Part shown: positions 44,660 through 53,097 of the stretch, piece by piece | Layout of the letters: each line of letters begins with the position of its first letter | Numbering within the stretch: position 1 is the stretch's first letter | NCBI RefSeq assembly: GCF_013266695.1 | Contig: NZ_JABRXF010000001.1 | Span: forward strand, 2,361,736-2,425,735 | Length of the DNA: 64,000 nucleotides | Origin: Hongsoonwoonella zoysiae | GTDB lineage: Bacteria > Pseudomonadota > Alphaproteobacteria > Rhizobiales > Stappiaceae | Direction of reading: 5' to 3' | Translations under genes and position numbers: made by a program | Notes under the pieces: generated by a model | Seen by the model: only the letters and a program-made list of their open reading frames with translations | Databases searched by the model: none | What the model was told of the DNA's origin: nothing

Positions 44660-45565
44660 TCAACCGGAAATCACCGTGTATTCCGCAGCGTCTACAACGC
44701 GAAGCAGTTCCTTGTAACCAATTTGAGCCATCTGAAAAGGCGGGCTGATTTTCGGGTCCTGCTCGGCCTCTACGACAAACCAGCCCTGATAGCCGAAAGA
44801 CGCCAGCCGATGGACGATCCGCCCAAAATCGAGATCGCCATCGCCTGGTACCGTAAAGACACCTTTGACCACGGCATCGAGAAAACTGTCCTTTGAACGG
44901 TCGAGCCCGTTCACCACGCTCATCCGAACATCCTTCGTATGAACGTGGCTGATCCGCCGGTGGTGATGGTTGATGACGCGAATGACATCGCCGCCGGCCA
45001 TGGCCATATGCCCGGCATCGTAAAGCAGTTTGACCGCTTCACCGGTCCGGGACAGAAACAAGTCAAGTTCCGGCTCGGTCTCGATCGCTGCTGCCATATG
45101 GTGATGATAGGCGAGCGGCATGCCTTCATCGGCGCACCACTCGGCGAAGGCGGTCATCTTTCGGCCATAGGCTTTCATTTCCTCTTGAGAGAGCTTCGGT
45201 TTCGCCGCAAGCGGCTTTGTCCGATCGCCCTGGATTGAGCATGCCGTCTCGCCGTAGACGATGCAGGGCGCATTCGCCGCGATGAAGAAGTCCATCTGCT
45301 CGCGAATGCGATCCTTCTCTTCCTCGATATCTCCATCAAGAAGCAGGCCCGAGAACCAGCCTCCGCATACCGACATCCCGTATTTCTTCAGGATAGGCCC
45401 GAGTTCCGACATGTTCATCGGGAAGCGGCGCCCGGTTTCCATGCCGGTAAATCCCGCTTCGGATGCCTGGCGCAGACATTCCTCAAGGCTCACGTCGTCT
45501 GAAAGTTCCTCAAGATCGTCGTTCCACCATGCGATGGGTGCGATACCCAGCCTTGCCTTGAGCAT
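44660..45565 (-). CDS. iolE: IolE, myo-inosose-2 dehydratase
   Basis: The 301-residue TIM-barrel enzyme of the xylose-isomerase-like superfamily begins LKARLGIAPIAWWNDD, the typical IolE start. It has TGMETGRRFP, LAYHHHMAAAIE, LLYDAGHMAMAGGD and ISHVHTKDVR, which hold the metal ligands. It dehydrates scyllo-inosose to 3D-trihydroxycyclohexane-1,2-dione. The start ATG 45565 lies 5 bp downstream of the iolD stop. Confidence 0.94.
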   Translation of the reverse strand: MLKARLGIAPIAWWNDDLEELSDDVSLEECLRQASEAGFTGMETGRRFPMNMSELGPILKKYGMSVCGGWFSGLLLDGDIEEEKDRIREQMDFFIAANAPCIVYGETACSIQGDRTKPLAAKPKLSQEEMKAYGRKMTAFAEWCADEGMPLAYHHHMAAAIETEPELDLFLSRTGEAVKLLYDAGHMAMAGGDVIRVINHHHRRISHVHTKDVRMSVVNGLDRSKDSFLDAVVKGVFTVPGDGDLDFGRIVHRLASFGYQGWFVVEAEQDPKISPPFQMAQIGYKELLRVVDAAEYTVISG

Positions 45566-45570
45566 GATCG

Positions 45571-47430
45571 TCAAACTCCAACGCGTTGCCTGCTTCGGAT
45601 TTCCTGCTGATGCGCCCGCGCGGCCATGACGGTTTCGCGTTCGGAGACTTCAGGCACGCCTACATCCCAGTCCGCATCGCCAGGCACCCAGGCGAAAGCA
45701 TCCGTCGCGATGGACAGGACGGTGGTCCGGTCGTTGCCTTTCGCCCACTCAAGCGCGGCTTCCAGATCTCCGAGGCTTTCACAGTGGCGGCCATAAGCGC
45801 CCATCGCCTCGGCGTGTTTGGCGAAATCCACGTGCAACGGATTTTCAGGGTTCCCGATGCGGCAATCCTTGAGCAGGTTGTTGAAACCGGGCGTGCCCTT
45901 GAACTCCTGCAAGCGGTTGATGACCGCAAAACCACCGTTGTCGCAGACGACAACGATCATCTTCTTGCCCGTGAGGACAGAAGAATAAATATCGGAATTC
46001 ATCATCATGTAGGTGCCGTCGCCCAGCATGACGATCGGCGTGCCCTTGCCCTCGTTCGCCATGGCATTTCCCCAGCCGGCTGAAATCTCGTAGCCCATGC
46101 AGGAAAATCCGAACTCCAGATCGAAGGTGTTCGGGTTCTTGACCCGCCACCCCTTCGCGACCTCGCCCGGAATGCCGCCGGCAGCGGCTATGAGGTTGTC
46201 ATTCTCGCCCGCCGCCTTGTTCACGGTTGCTACCACTTGCGCGTAGGTCGGAACTGGAGCGTTGGTCGGCGCCTGGTGCCGGTCGAGCAGTTGATCCCAT
46301 TCCTTGAAGAGCGCCTTTGCCTGTTCCATTCGGGCAGGTGGGGATTTCCAGTTACCAAGCGCGTCCTCGATTTCGACGACAGCCTCCAGCGCATCGCCCA
46401 CGACCGAAAGCGCCCGATGTTTGGTGGCATCGAAGCGCGCCGCGTTGATCGAGATGAAACGCGCATTCGGGGCAAAGGCCGTCCAAGAGCCTGTCGTGAA
46501 ATCCTGCAAGCGCGTGCCGACGGCAAGGATGACATCCGCATCGCCGGCTAGCGCGTTCGCCGAGGTCGAGCCGATGATGCCGATGGGCCCGGCGTGAGCC
46601 GGATGATAATGTGTCAGCGTTCCCTTGCCGGCGATCGTTTCGACAATGGGAATTCCCCGCTCGACGGCGAATTTCGCAAGCGTTTCCTCGGCGCCTGAGT
46701 AACGCACACCGCCGCCTGAGATGATCAGCGGCTTCCTTGCGTTCTTCAACAATTCAACCGCTTGCGCCACGCGCTGCCGGTCGGGGCGCGGGCGCGGAAT
46801 GGTCCAGACTTTCGGTTCGAAGAAAACTTCCGGATAATCGAAGGCCACTTCCTGGGTGTCCTGGCAAAGGCCGATGAAGGCAGGGCCGCAGTCGGCCGGA
46901 TCGAGCATCGTGGCAATGGCTTGCGGTAAGGAAGAAATGATCTGTTCCGGCAGGGTGATCCTGTCCCAATAGCGCGACACCGCCTTGAAAGCGTCGTTTA
47001 CCGTCGTGGTCGGATTGCCGAAATGTTCGACTTGCTGCAGCACCGGGTCGGGAACGCGGTTGGCGAAAGTATCTCCGGCCAGGATCAGAACAGGTAGCCG
47101 GTTGGCATGGGCCGTGCCGGCGGCGGTCACCATGTTCAGCGCGCCGGGGCCGATGGAGGAGGTGGCCACCATAATCTGGCGGCGGCGCTTTGCCTTGGCG
47201 AAGCCGATCGCGGCCAGCGCCATGGATTGTTCGTTCTGGCCGCGCCATGTGGGCAGGCGGTCCTGCACGGCTTCGAGGGCTTCGGACAGGCAAGTGACGT
47301 TACCATGCCCGAAGATGCCGAAGACGCCGGCAAAAAGCGGCACGCGTTCGCCATCGATCTCGGTGAACTGGTTGCACAGGTATTTGACCAAAGCCTGGGC
47401 CATGGTCAGACGGATGGTCGCCTGCGGCAT
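45571..47430 (-). CDS. iolD: IolD, trihydroxycyclohexane-1,2-dione hydrolase
   Basis: The 619-residue thiamine-diphosphate enzyme opens the dione ring to 5-deoxy-glucuronate. N-terminal LFAGVFGIFGHGNVTCL (about 24-40), a central domain with PLIISGGGVRYSGAE, and the TPP/Mg motif GDGTYMMMNSDIYS near residue 475 are visible. Length and domain order (PYR, middle, PP) fit IolD. It leads the minus-strand iolD-iolE unit. The divergent promoter region upstream carries two copies of the degenerate inositol-cluster palindrome. Confidence 0.95.
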   Translation of the reverse strand: MPQATIRLTMAQALVKYLCNQFTEIDGERVPLFAGVFGIFGHGNVTCLSEALEAVQDRLPTWRGQNEQSMALAAIGFAKAKRRRQIMVATSSIGPGALNMVTAAGTAHANRLPVLILAGDTFANRVPDPVLQQVEHFGNPTTTVNDAFKAVSRYWDRITLPEQIISSLPQAIATMLDPADCGPAFIGLCQDTQEVAFDYPEVFFEPKVWTIPRPRPDRQRVAQAVELLKNARKPLIISGGGVRYSGAEETLAKFAVERGIPIVETIAGKGTLTHYHPAHAGPIGIIGSTSANALAGDADVILAVGTRLQDFTTGSWTAFAPNARFISINAARFDATKHRALSVVGDALEAVVEIEDALGNWKSPPARMEQAKALFKEWDQLLDRHQAPTNAPVPTYAQVVATVNKAAGENDNLIAAAGGIPGEVAKGWRVKNPNTFDLEFGFSCMGYEISAGWGNAMANEGKGTPIVMLGDGTYMMMNSDIYSSVLTGKKMIVVVCDNGGFAVINRLQEFKGTPGFNNLLKDCRIGNPENPLHVDFAKHAEAMGAYGRHCESLGDLEAALEWAKGNDRTTVLSIATDAFAWVPGDADWDVGVPEVSERETVMAARAHQQEIRSRQRVGV

Positions 47431-47468
47431 GAAGCTCCTCCCTGCGTAAATATGAAATATTTACCGCA

Positions 47469-47484
47469 TGAAATGATTATTGAC
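47469..47484 (-). promoter_or_regulatory. Degenerate TGCAAT-N4-ATTGCA copy, iolD side
   Basis: TGAAAT-GATT-ATTGAC matches the palindrome in ten of twelve arm bases. It lies 38 bp before iolD in the 192-bp region shared with the divergent aldehyde dehydrogenase gene. Confidence 0.5.
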
Positions 47485-47497
47485 AATCAGCATTGTT

Positions 47498-47513
47498 AGC
47501 AACGAAAATTGTC
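47498..47513 (+). promoter_or_regulatory. Degenerate TGCAAT-N4-ATTGCA copy shared with 58116
   Basis: AGCAAC-GAAA-ATTGTC is followed by AATT. The copy at 58116-58131 reads ATCAAT-GAAA-ATTGTC, also followed by AATT, so the two sites share a 14-bp block, GAAAATTGTCAATT, and are more alike than the motif alone requires. Confidence 0.5.
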
Positions 47514-47622
47514 AATTGCAGGCAGGCGATATTGATTGCCGATCTAACGCAGCGAAGGTGGAAATGAAACGCAGCCCGCCAAGGGGCCCATGCCCTTTCG
47601 GTGCGGAACGGCCGGGTGTGTC

Positions 47623-49059
47623 ATGTATCGAAATTTCGGACTTTTCATCGACGGAGAGTGGCGCGAGGCCGTGGGTGGGGCGTGCGCCAACGTGATCAGC
47701 CCGGTGACGGAACAGCCTCTTGGTGCCGCCCCGCAAGCGGCAAGGGAAGATACCGAAGCCGCACTCGCGGCGGCGGAAAAGGGTTTTGCGACATGGCGAG
47801 CGATGCCGGCATTTTCGCGGGCTGATGCCCTTCACCGGATCGCCGATGAAATGATCGCCCGAGCCGACGAGGCAGCGCGGGTGATCTCTTCGGAGACCGG
47901 CAAGCCTCTGGTGCAGGCCGGGAGAGAATGGGGTCTGTCGGTCGACCAGTTCCGCTGGTACGCCGAAGAGGCGCGCCGCATATACGGTCGCATCGTCGAA
48001 AGCCGCGTGCCTGGAGGGCGTTTTGAGGTCCACCGCGAACCGGTCGGCATCGTGGCGGCCTTCACGGCATGGAATTTTCCCGCCGCCCTTATCGCACGCA
48101 AGGTCGCACCGGCGCTTGCGGCGGGTTGCGCGGTTATCATTCGCCCTTCGAGGCAGACCCCCGGCACGGCGATGGTGATGGTCGACTGCATGCGTGCAGG
48201 CGAGCTGCCTGACGGCACTGTCAACCTCGTCGTCGGTTCCACGGACAATACCTACGCGCCGATCATGGCTTCAAAGGCGGTACGCAAGGTTTCGCTCACC
48301 GGTTCGACGCGTGTGGGCCAGCAGATGATCCGCGATGCCGCAGACACCATGAAGAAGGTATCGATGGAGCTTGGTGGCAACGCCCCTTGCATCATCTACG
48401 ACGATGCGGATCTTGAAGCCGCGCTCGATGTCTGCGTTCCGACCAAATTCGCCAATTGCGGCCAGGTTTGCGTCACGCCGGATCGCTTCTATGTCCACGA
48501 AAGCCGGCATGACGCCTTTATCGAAGGCTTTGTGAAGAGGGCGGAAAAAATAAAGCTCGGTGACGGGCTGGATGAAACGTTCGGCATGGGACCGCTTATA
48601 AATGGCAGGCGCGTTGAGGAAATCGAGGCGGTTGTCGAAAGCGCGGTGAGTGCTGGCGCAAAAATCGCGGCCGGCGGCAAACGACCTGCCGAGTTCAACT
48701 CCGGGCACTTCTTCGAACCGACCGTGCTCACCGATGTGACCGATGACATGAAGGTTATGGCGGAAGAAAACTTCGGGCCGATAGCCGCAATCGCTCTGTT
48801 CTCCTCGGATGACGAAGTTTTGGGACGCGCGAATGCAACCGACATGGGGCTCGCGGCTTATGCCTTTACCGCATCCGCGAAACGGGCGCGGCGCACGGTG
48901 GAAGAGCTCAAGTCCGGCATGGTGGGGATCAACAGCTTCGCGCTTGCTGCGGCCGAAGCGCCCTTCGGCGGAACCAGGCTCTCAGGCATGGGCCGGGAAG
49001 GCGGCACCGAAGGTATTGGCGATTATCTCGACGTCAAACTCTCTCAAACCGTTTTTTGA
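47623..49059 (+). CDS. NAD(P)-dependent aldehyde dehydrogenase (succinate-semialdehyde dehydrogenase-like)
   Basis: The 478-residue enzyme has AWNFPAALIARKVAPALAAG in parts near residue 148, FTGST-type LTGSTRVGQQM near 224, the general base in SMELGGNAPC near 249 and the nucleophile segment NCGQVCVTPDRF near 283. It is closest in form to succinate-semialdehyde/glycolaldehyde dehydrogenases, and it lacks the features of CoA-acylating methylmalonate-semialdehyde dehydrogenase (IolA). It starts a four-gene operon divergent from iolD. The ATG at 47623 has no strong ribosome binding site; 11 more codons upstream are open. Confidence 0.9.
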   Translation: MYRNFGLFIDGEWREAVGGACANVISPVTEQPLGAAPQAAREDTEAALAAAEKGFATWRAMPAFSRADALHRIADEMIARADEAARVISSETGKPLVQAGREWGLSVDQFRWYAEEARRIYGRIVESRVPGGRFEVHREPVGIVAAFTAWNFPAALIARKVAPALAAGCAVIIRPSRQTPGTAMVMVDCMRAGELPDGTVNLVVGSTDNTYAPIMASKAVRKVSLTGSTRVGQQMIRDAADTMKKVSMELGGNAPCIIYDDADLEAALDVCVPTKFANCGQVCVTPDRFYVHESRHDAFIEGFVKRAEKIKLGDGLDETFGMGPLINGRRVEEIEAVVESAVSAGAKIAAGGKRPAEFNSGHFFEPTVLTDVTDDMKVMAEENFGPIAAIALFSSDDEVLGRANATDMGLAAYAFTASAKRARRTVEELKSGMVGINSFALAAAEAPFGGTRLSGMGREGGTEGIGDYLDVKLSQTVF

Positions 49060-49067
49060 GGCCTGTG

Positions 49068-49874
49068 ATGCTCACGAACCCGCTAAAGCAAAAATGGGAA
49101 AAGGGGCAACCGACCATCAATGGCTGGTGCTCCATCGGCAACCCGTTCACCGCCGAAATCATGGCCGCACAGGGCTATGACTCGGTTTCGATAGATATCC
49201 AGCATGGCGCGCTGGATTACTCTGCGGCTCTGCCGATGCTTCAGGCGATGAGGGCATCCGGCGCAGTGCTGATGGCGCGCGTGCCCTGGCTTGACCCTTC
49301 CGCAATCATGAAGGCGCTCGATGCCGGCGCCATGGGCATCATCTGTCCGATGATAAACAACGCCGAGCAGGCGGCCGAATTCGTCAGCTATATGCGCTAT
49401 CCCCCTGACGGCCAACGAAGTTTCGGCCCGACGCGCGCGAACTTCGCCATGAAAGGATACGGCGTTCAGGTGAATGAGGCGGTTCTGGCATTTGCCATGA
49501 TCGAGACCGCGCAGGGCATGAATAACCTTGAGGAAATTGCCTCGACACCCGGCCTTGACGGAATTTATGTGGGTCCGGCGGACCTTGCCCTGGGCGTAAC
49601 CGAGGGGCGGCTTGCACCCGGTTTCGACCGTGAGGAGGAGGAGATGGTTGCCGCGATCCGGCGCATCGCGGACGTTTGCAAGGCCAAAGGCATCTATGCC
49701 GCACTGCATTGCGGGACGCCGGACTATGCCGCAAAGGCAATCGGCTGGGGGTACAACATGACCACGGTTTCCGCCGACGCGCGCCTTCTGGCGGCCGCTG
49801 CAAGTGTTTCCGTGGCGAGGTTTCGCGAGCTTACAGGCACTTCCGCGAAAAGTCGCGAGAAGGGAAGCTACTGA
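49068..49874 (+). CDS. HpcH/HpaI-family aldolase
   Basis: The 268-residue class II aldolase has DIQHGAL (His46), RVPW (Arg71), IETAQG (metal ligand Glu146) and GPADLALG (Asp172). It cleaves 4-hydroxy-2-oxo acids to pyruvate plus an aldehyde or semialdehyde. GAGG lies 7 nt before the ATG. It sits 8 bp after an aldehyde dehydrogenase gene and its stop overlaps the next start (TGATG), so aldolase and both dehydrogenases are made together. It differs from the aldolase at 265-1029 in the substrate-facing segment DIQHGAL versus DTEHSP. Confidence 0.9.
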   Translation: MLTNPLKQKWEKGQPTINGWCSIGNPFTAEIMAAQGYDSVSIDIQHGALDYSAALPMLQAMRASGAVLMARVPWLDPSAIMKALDAGAMGIICPMINNAEQAAEFVSYMRYPPDGQRSFGPTRANFAMKGYGVQVNEAVLAFAMIETAQGMNNLEEIASTPGLDGIYVGPADLALGVTEGRLAPGFDREEEEMVAAIRRIADVCKAKGIYAALHCGTPDYAAKAIGWGYNMTTVSADARLLAAAASVSVARFRELTGTSAKSREKGSY

Positions 49875-50836
49875 TGCCGCATGTTCTCGTTGTGGGGAAA
49901 ATCCATGCCTCCGGCATCCAAATCCTGGAAGATGCGGCCGATTTCACCTTCGAAACTGTCGATGGGACTTCGGAAGAAAGCTACGCGACGCCCCTTCCCA
50001 AGGCCGACGCCCTCATCATTCGCACGCAGCCCCTGACCGCGCCGACCATCGCCAGGGCGGAACGCCTGAAAGTCGTCGCGCGTCACGGTGTCGGATATGA
50101 CTCGGTCGACGGGGAGGCCCTGGCGCAGCGCGGCATCCCGCTGGTCGTGGTGGGCGATGTCAATTCGATATCGGTGGCCGAGCATTCCCTGATGATGATG
50201 CTTGCGGCAACGAAGCTTGCCATTCGCTCCGATGCAGCGGTGCGCAATAATAATTGGTCCTGGCGCAACAACCTCGAAGCCTGCGAACTTGCGGCCAAGA
50301 ACCTGCTTGTTTTGGGGTATGGCCGCATTGGGCGGCGCGTTGGTGCATTGGCATCGGCTTTCGCAATGAGGGTTCGCGCATATGATCCCTACCTTGCCGC
50401 GAAAGGGTGGCCTGAAGGGGCTGTAAGTTGCGTAAAAACGCTGGAAGAAGGACTGGCCTGGGCGGACGTGGTTTCGGTTAACGCACCGAAAGCTGATCGC
50501 CCGTTGATCGGGCAAAAGGAACTGGCTGCCATAAAGCCGGGGGCCGTTTTGGTGAACACGGCGCGGGGAGGGATTGTCGAGGAAGACGCGCTGATTGCCG
50601 CGCTGCAGGACGGTAGGCTGCGGGCGGCCGGGCTCGATGTTTTCGAGGACGAACCGCCAGCACCTGAAAACCCGTTGCTGAAGATGGATAATGTTGTTCT
50701 GTCGCCGCACATCGGCGGATTGACGCGCGAAGGCGGAGAACGCCTGGCAGTTCATTCAGTCCGCAATGTCATCGATTTTTTCGCGGGCCGCCTCGATCCG
50801 GAGCTTGTTGTGAACGGGGTGGTCCCTAAGGGATAG
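49874..50836 (+). CDS. D-2-hydroxyacid dehydrogenase (SerA-like)
   Basis: The 320-residue NAD-dependent enzyme of the D-isomer-specific family has NAD-binding GYGRIGRRVG near residue 150, the catalytic arginine in NTARGG, the glutamate in DVFEDEPP and the histidine in LSPHIGG. It lacks the C-terminal ACT domain of long SerA proteins. It probably interconverts a 2-oxo acid such as hydroxypyruvate or tartronate semialdehyde with a D-hydroxy acid produced by the aldolase upstream; the substrate is inference. The ATG overlaps the aldolase stop. Confidence 0.9.
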   Translation: MPHVLVVGKIHASGIQILEDAADFTFETVDGTSEESYATPLPKADALIIRTQPLTAPTIARAERLKVVARHGVGYDSVDGEALAQRGIPLVVVGDVNSISVAEHSLMMMLAATKLAIRSDAAVRNNNWSWRNNLEACELAAKNLLVLGYGRIGRRVGALASAFAMRVRAYDPYLAAKGWPEGAVSCVKTLEEGLAWADVVSVNAPKADRPLIGQKELAAIKPGAVLVNTARGGIVEEDALIAALQDGRLRAAGLDVFEDEPPAPENPLLKMDNVVLSPHIGGLTREGGERLAVHSVRNVIDFFAGRLDPELVVNGVVPKG

Positions 50837-50922
50837 CGCAGGCACATCGTGAGCCGGTAGCAACGGCGATGCAACGCGGGTGGCCCAATCTTGCGGATGT
50901 CCATAAAGCCGGGAGGGCTGTC

Positions 50923-51936
50923 ATGTTGAAGATTGCGGTACTTGGTTGCGGGCGGATCGGAGTTATGCACGCGGCGAACGTGAACGCGCATCCGCATGCC
51001 GAACTGGCGGGCGTCTTTGATATCAATTCGGTGGCCGCGGAAAATTGCGGGTCGGCACATGGCGTCAGGGTCTTCAAGTCGGCGGACGAAGTGTTTGCCA
51101 GTCCGGATGTGGACGCTGTTCTGATCGCCACGGCGACCAGCACGCATTCCGATTATATCGAAGCCGCGGTTCGGGCTGAAAAGCCGGTGCTTTGCGAAAA
51201 GCCGATCGACCTCGATCTCAAGCGGGTCGAACTTTGCAAGAGCCGGATTGGCGATACCTCTCTGCCCATCATGCTGGGGTTCGTGCGCCGGTTCGACCCC
51301 GGCCACCGCGCCGCGCGACAGGCGTTTCTGGACGGCGAGATCGGGAACCTGCACCAGGTTGTCATCACCTCGCGCGATCCGGGAATGGCGCCTGATGCAT
51401 ATATCGAAGCGTCAGGCGGAATTTTCCGCGACATGACGATCCACGATTTCGACCTCGCGCGCTTTATGCTCGGTGAAGAAATCGAAACCGTCTCCGCCAC
51501 GGGATCGCGCCTTGTCGACCCGGCGTTGATGGAAAAATGCAACGACTACGACACGGTGGTCGCGGTGCTTGTCACGAAAAGCGGCAGGCAGGCGGTCATC
51601 ACGAATTCTCGGGAAGCGGCCTACGGTTACGATCAGCGTGTCGAGCTTTTCGGCAGCAAGGGGATGGTCGTTTCCGAAAACCGGCGCATGAACCATGTAA
51701 CGAAGCACGTGAAGGATGCGACGAACGTCTCCGCGCCGCTTCTCAACTTCTTCATCGAACGATATGCGGAGGCGTTTAACGCCGAAATCGGCCATTTCGT
51801 CGATGTTGTTGAAAACGGGGCACTTTTGGAAGTCGGTTTCGAAGATGGCCGGCTTGCCCTGATATTGGCGGAAGCTGCATTCAAGTCGATTGCGGAGGGG
51901 CGGGCGGTCAGGATCGCCGAGATCGCACGATCCTGA
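50923..51936 (+). CDS. iolG: Inositol 2-dehydrogenase-like Gfo/Idh/MocA protein
   Basis: The 337-residue dehydrogenase begins LKIAVLGCGRIGVMHAANV. It has the lysine motif CEKPIDLDL near residue 92, GFVRRFDPGH near 123 and the D-x3-H catalytic pair in FRDMTIHDFDLARFMLGEE near 165-180, the pattern of IolG. It would oxidise myo-inositol to scyllo-inosose, the substrate of IolE. GGGAGG is placed 6 nt before the ATG. It is the last gene of the four-gene operon. Two other Gfo/Idh genes lie nearby, so the exact inositol isomer each one handles is open. Confidence 0.83.
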   Translation: MLKIAVLGCGRIGVMHAANVNAHPHAELAGVFDINSVAAENCGSAHGVRVFKSADEVFASPDVDAVLIATATSTHSDYIEAAVRAEKPVLCEKPIDLDLKRVELCKSRIGDTSLPIMLGFVRRFDPGHRAARQAFLDGEIGNLHQVVITSRDPGMAPDAYIEASGGIFRDMTIHDFDLARFMLGEEIETVSATGSRLVDPALMEKCNDYDTVVAVLVTKSGRQAVITNSREAAYGYDQRVELFGSKGMVVSENRRMNHVTKHVKDATNVSAPLLNFFIERYAEAFNAEIGHFVDVVENGALLEVGFEDGRLALILAEAAFKSIAEGRAVRIAEIARS

Positions 51937-51957
51937 CAACGTGGCCTCGTGCAATCT

Positions 51958-53040
51958 TCAAAACACCAGCCGGCGATCGGTTCTCGGGATATGCCGCACC
52001 ATCTCCGGCATCGGGTGAGAGGGGCGCGGCGGTGTGTCTATTTTCTGAGGCTTGCCGGTGGCGGCCGCTCGCTCGATGGCAAGCATGGCGCGAACGTCGG
52101 CCAGGCCTTCCTCACCATCAGGCTCCGGCCTGACGCCGTTGAGGATGCAATCGGAGAAATACGCCGTCTGACCGCCGAAGTGATCCACCGAAGGCGAAGG
52201 CTTTTCCAATACGACAACTTCGTCCTGCCGCAGGCGCAGGTTGGTATCCGTTTCGAAACGGAAGCCCGGTTCGAGCGTGATTTCCCCCTTCGTGCCGACG
52301 ACGCGATAGGTGTCGAGCGTATCGGCGCCGAAGCTTGCGACGAACTGAGCGAGACGTCCCCCGGGAAAGCGGAGCGTGACGGCGATGGCTTCCTCGACTT
52401 CGTCGAAACGCGGATCATTGTCGCCACTACCTTTCATGGCGATCGCCTCGACCGGCTCGGCCGCGAAGACATGCCGCGCTGCATTGAGGCAATAAACGCC
52501 AATGTCCTGAAGCGGCCCGCCCCAGTGTTCGGCCTTTAGCCGGTGGTTGCTTGCCGTCGCCTGATAGGAAAAGATGGAAGTGAAGATGCGCGGGTCGCCG
52601 ATCTTGCCGTTGCGGATTTGCTCCAGCACCTCGATTGTTCCCGGGTCCGTGTGGAGCCTGTAGGCCGTCATCAGGAAGACGCCCGCTTCATCTGCGGCGG
52701 CGATCATCGCCTCGCATTCCTCGACTGTTATGGCAAGGGGCTTTTCGACCAGGACATGCTTGCCGGCCCTGGACGCACGGATCGCATAGTCCGCATGCAA
52801 TGAATTGGGGAGGGCGATATAGACGGCGTCGACGATGTCGGCGGCCAGCATCTCCTCATAGCGTTCATAGGCAAATACATGCTCGATGCCGTAGAAATCC
52901 GCGAGCTTCGCGGCATTCGCGGCATTGCCGGTGACGATTGCCGTCATCTCGGAATTGCCGGTCTGCGCGACCGAAGGCAAGAAAGCTTCCTGGGAAATCC
53001 ATCCGGCGCCGACAACGGCGTAGCGTATCTTCTTCATCAA
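51958..53040 (-). CDS. Gfo/Idh/MocA-family oxidoreductase
   Basis: The 360-residue protein starts IRYAVVGAGWISQEAF and has VEKPLAITVEE near residue 95 with the conserved lysine. The C-terminal half shows DIGVYCLNAARHVF near 180, the form seen in cytosolic glucose-fructose-oxidoreductase relatives. It lies 57 bp after the binding-protein gene of the transporter and behind that gene's terminator, so it may be expressed by read-through. It converges on the iolG-like gene with 21 bp between stops. Confidence 0.88.
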   Translation of the reverse strand: MMKKIRYAVVGAGWISQEAFLPSVAQTGNSEMTAIVTGNAANAAKLADFYGIEHVFAYERYEEMLAADIVDAVYIALPNSLHADYAIRASRAGKHVLVEKPLAITVEECEAMIAAADEAGVFLMTAYRLHTDPGTIEVLEQIRNGKIGDPRIFTSIFSYQATASNHRLKAEHWGGPLQDIGVYCLNAARHVFAAEPVEAIAMKGSGDNDPRFDEVEEAIAVTLRFPGGRLAQFVASFGADTLDTYRVVGTKGEITLEPGFRFETDTNLRLRQDEVVVLEKPSPSVDHFGGQTAYFSDCILNGVRPEPDGEEGLADVRAMLAIERAAATGKPQKIDTPPRPSHPMPEMVRHIPRTDRRLVF

Positions 53041-53047
53041 TCACTCC

Positions 53048-53078
53048 AAAAGAAACGGCCCCCGACAGCCGGGGGCCG
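53048..53078 (-). terminator. Terminator after the binding-protein gene
   Basis: A perfect 9-bp stem, CGGCCCCCG / CGGGGGCCG, with loop ACAGC is followed on the minus strand by TTTCTTTT. It separates the transporter genes from the Gfo/Idh gene downstream and is the third case in this window of a hairpin just behind a binding-protein gene. Confidence 0.82.
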
Positions 53079-53097
53079 CAAGCCTTGTTACGGGCCG

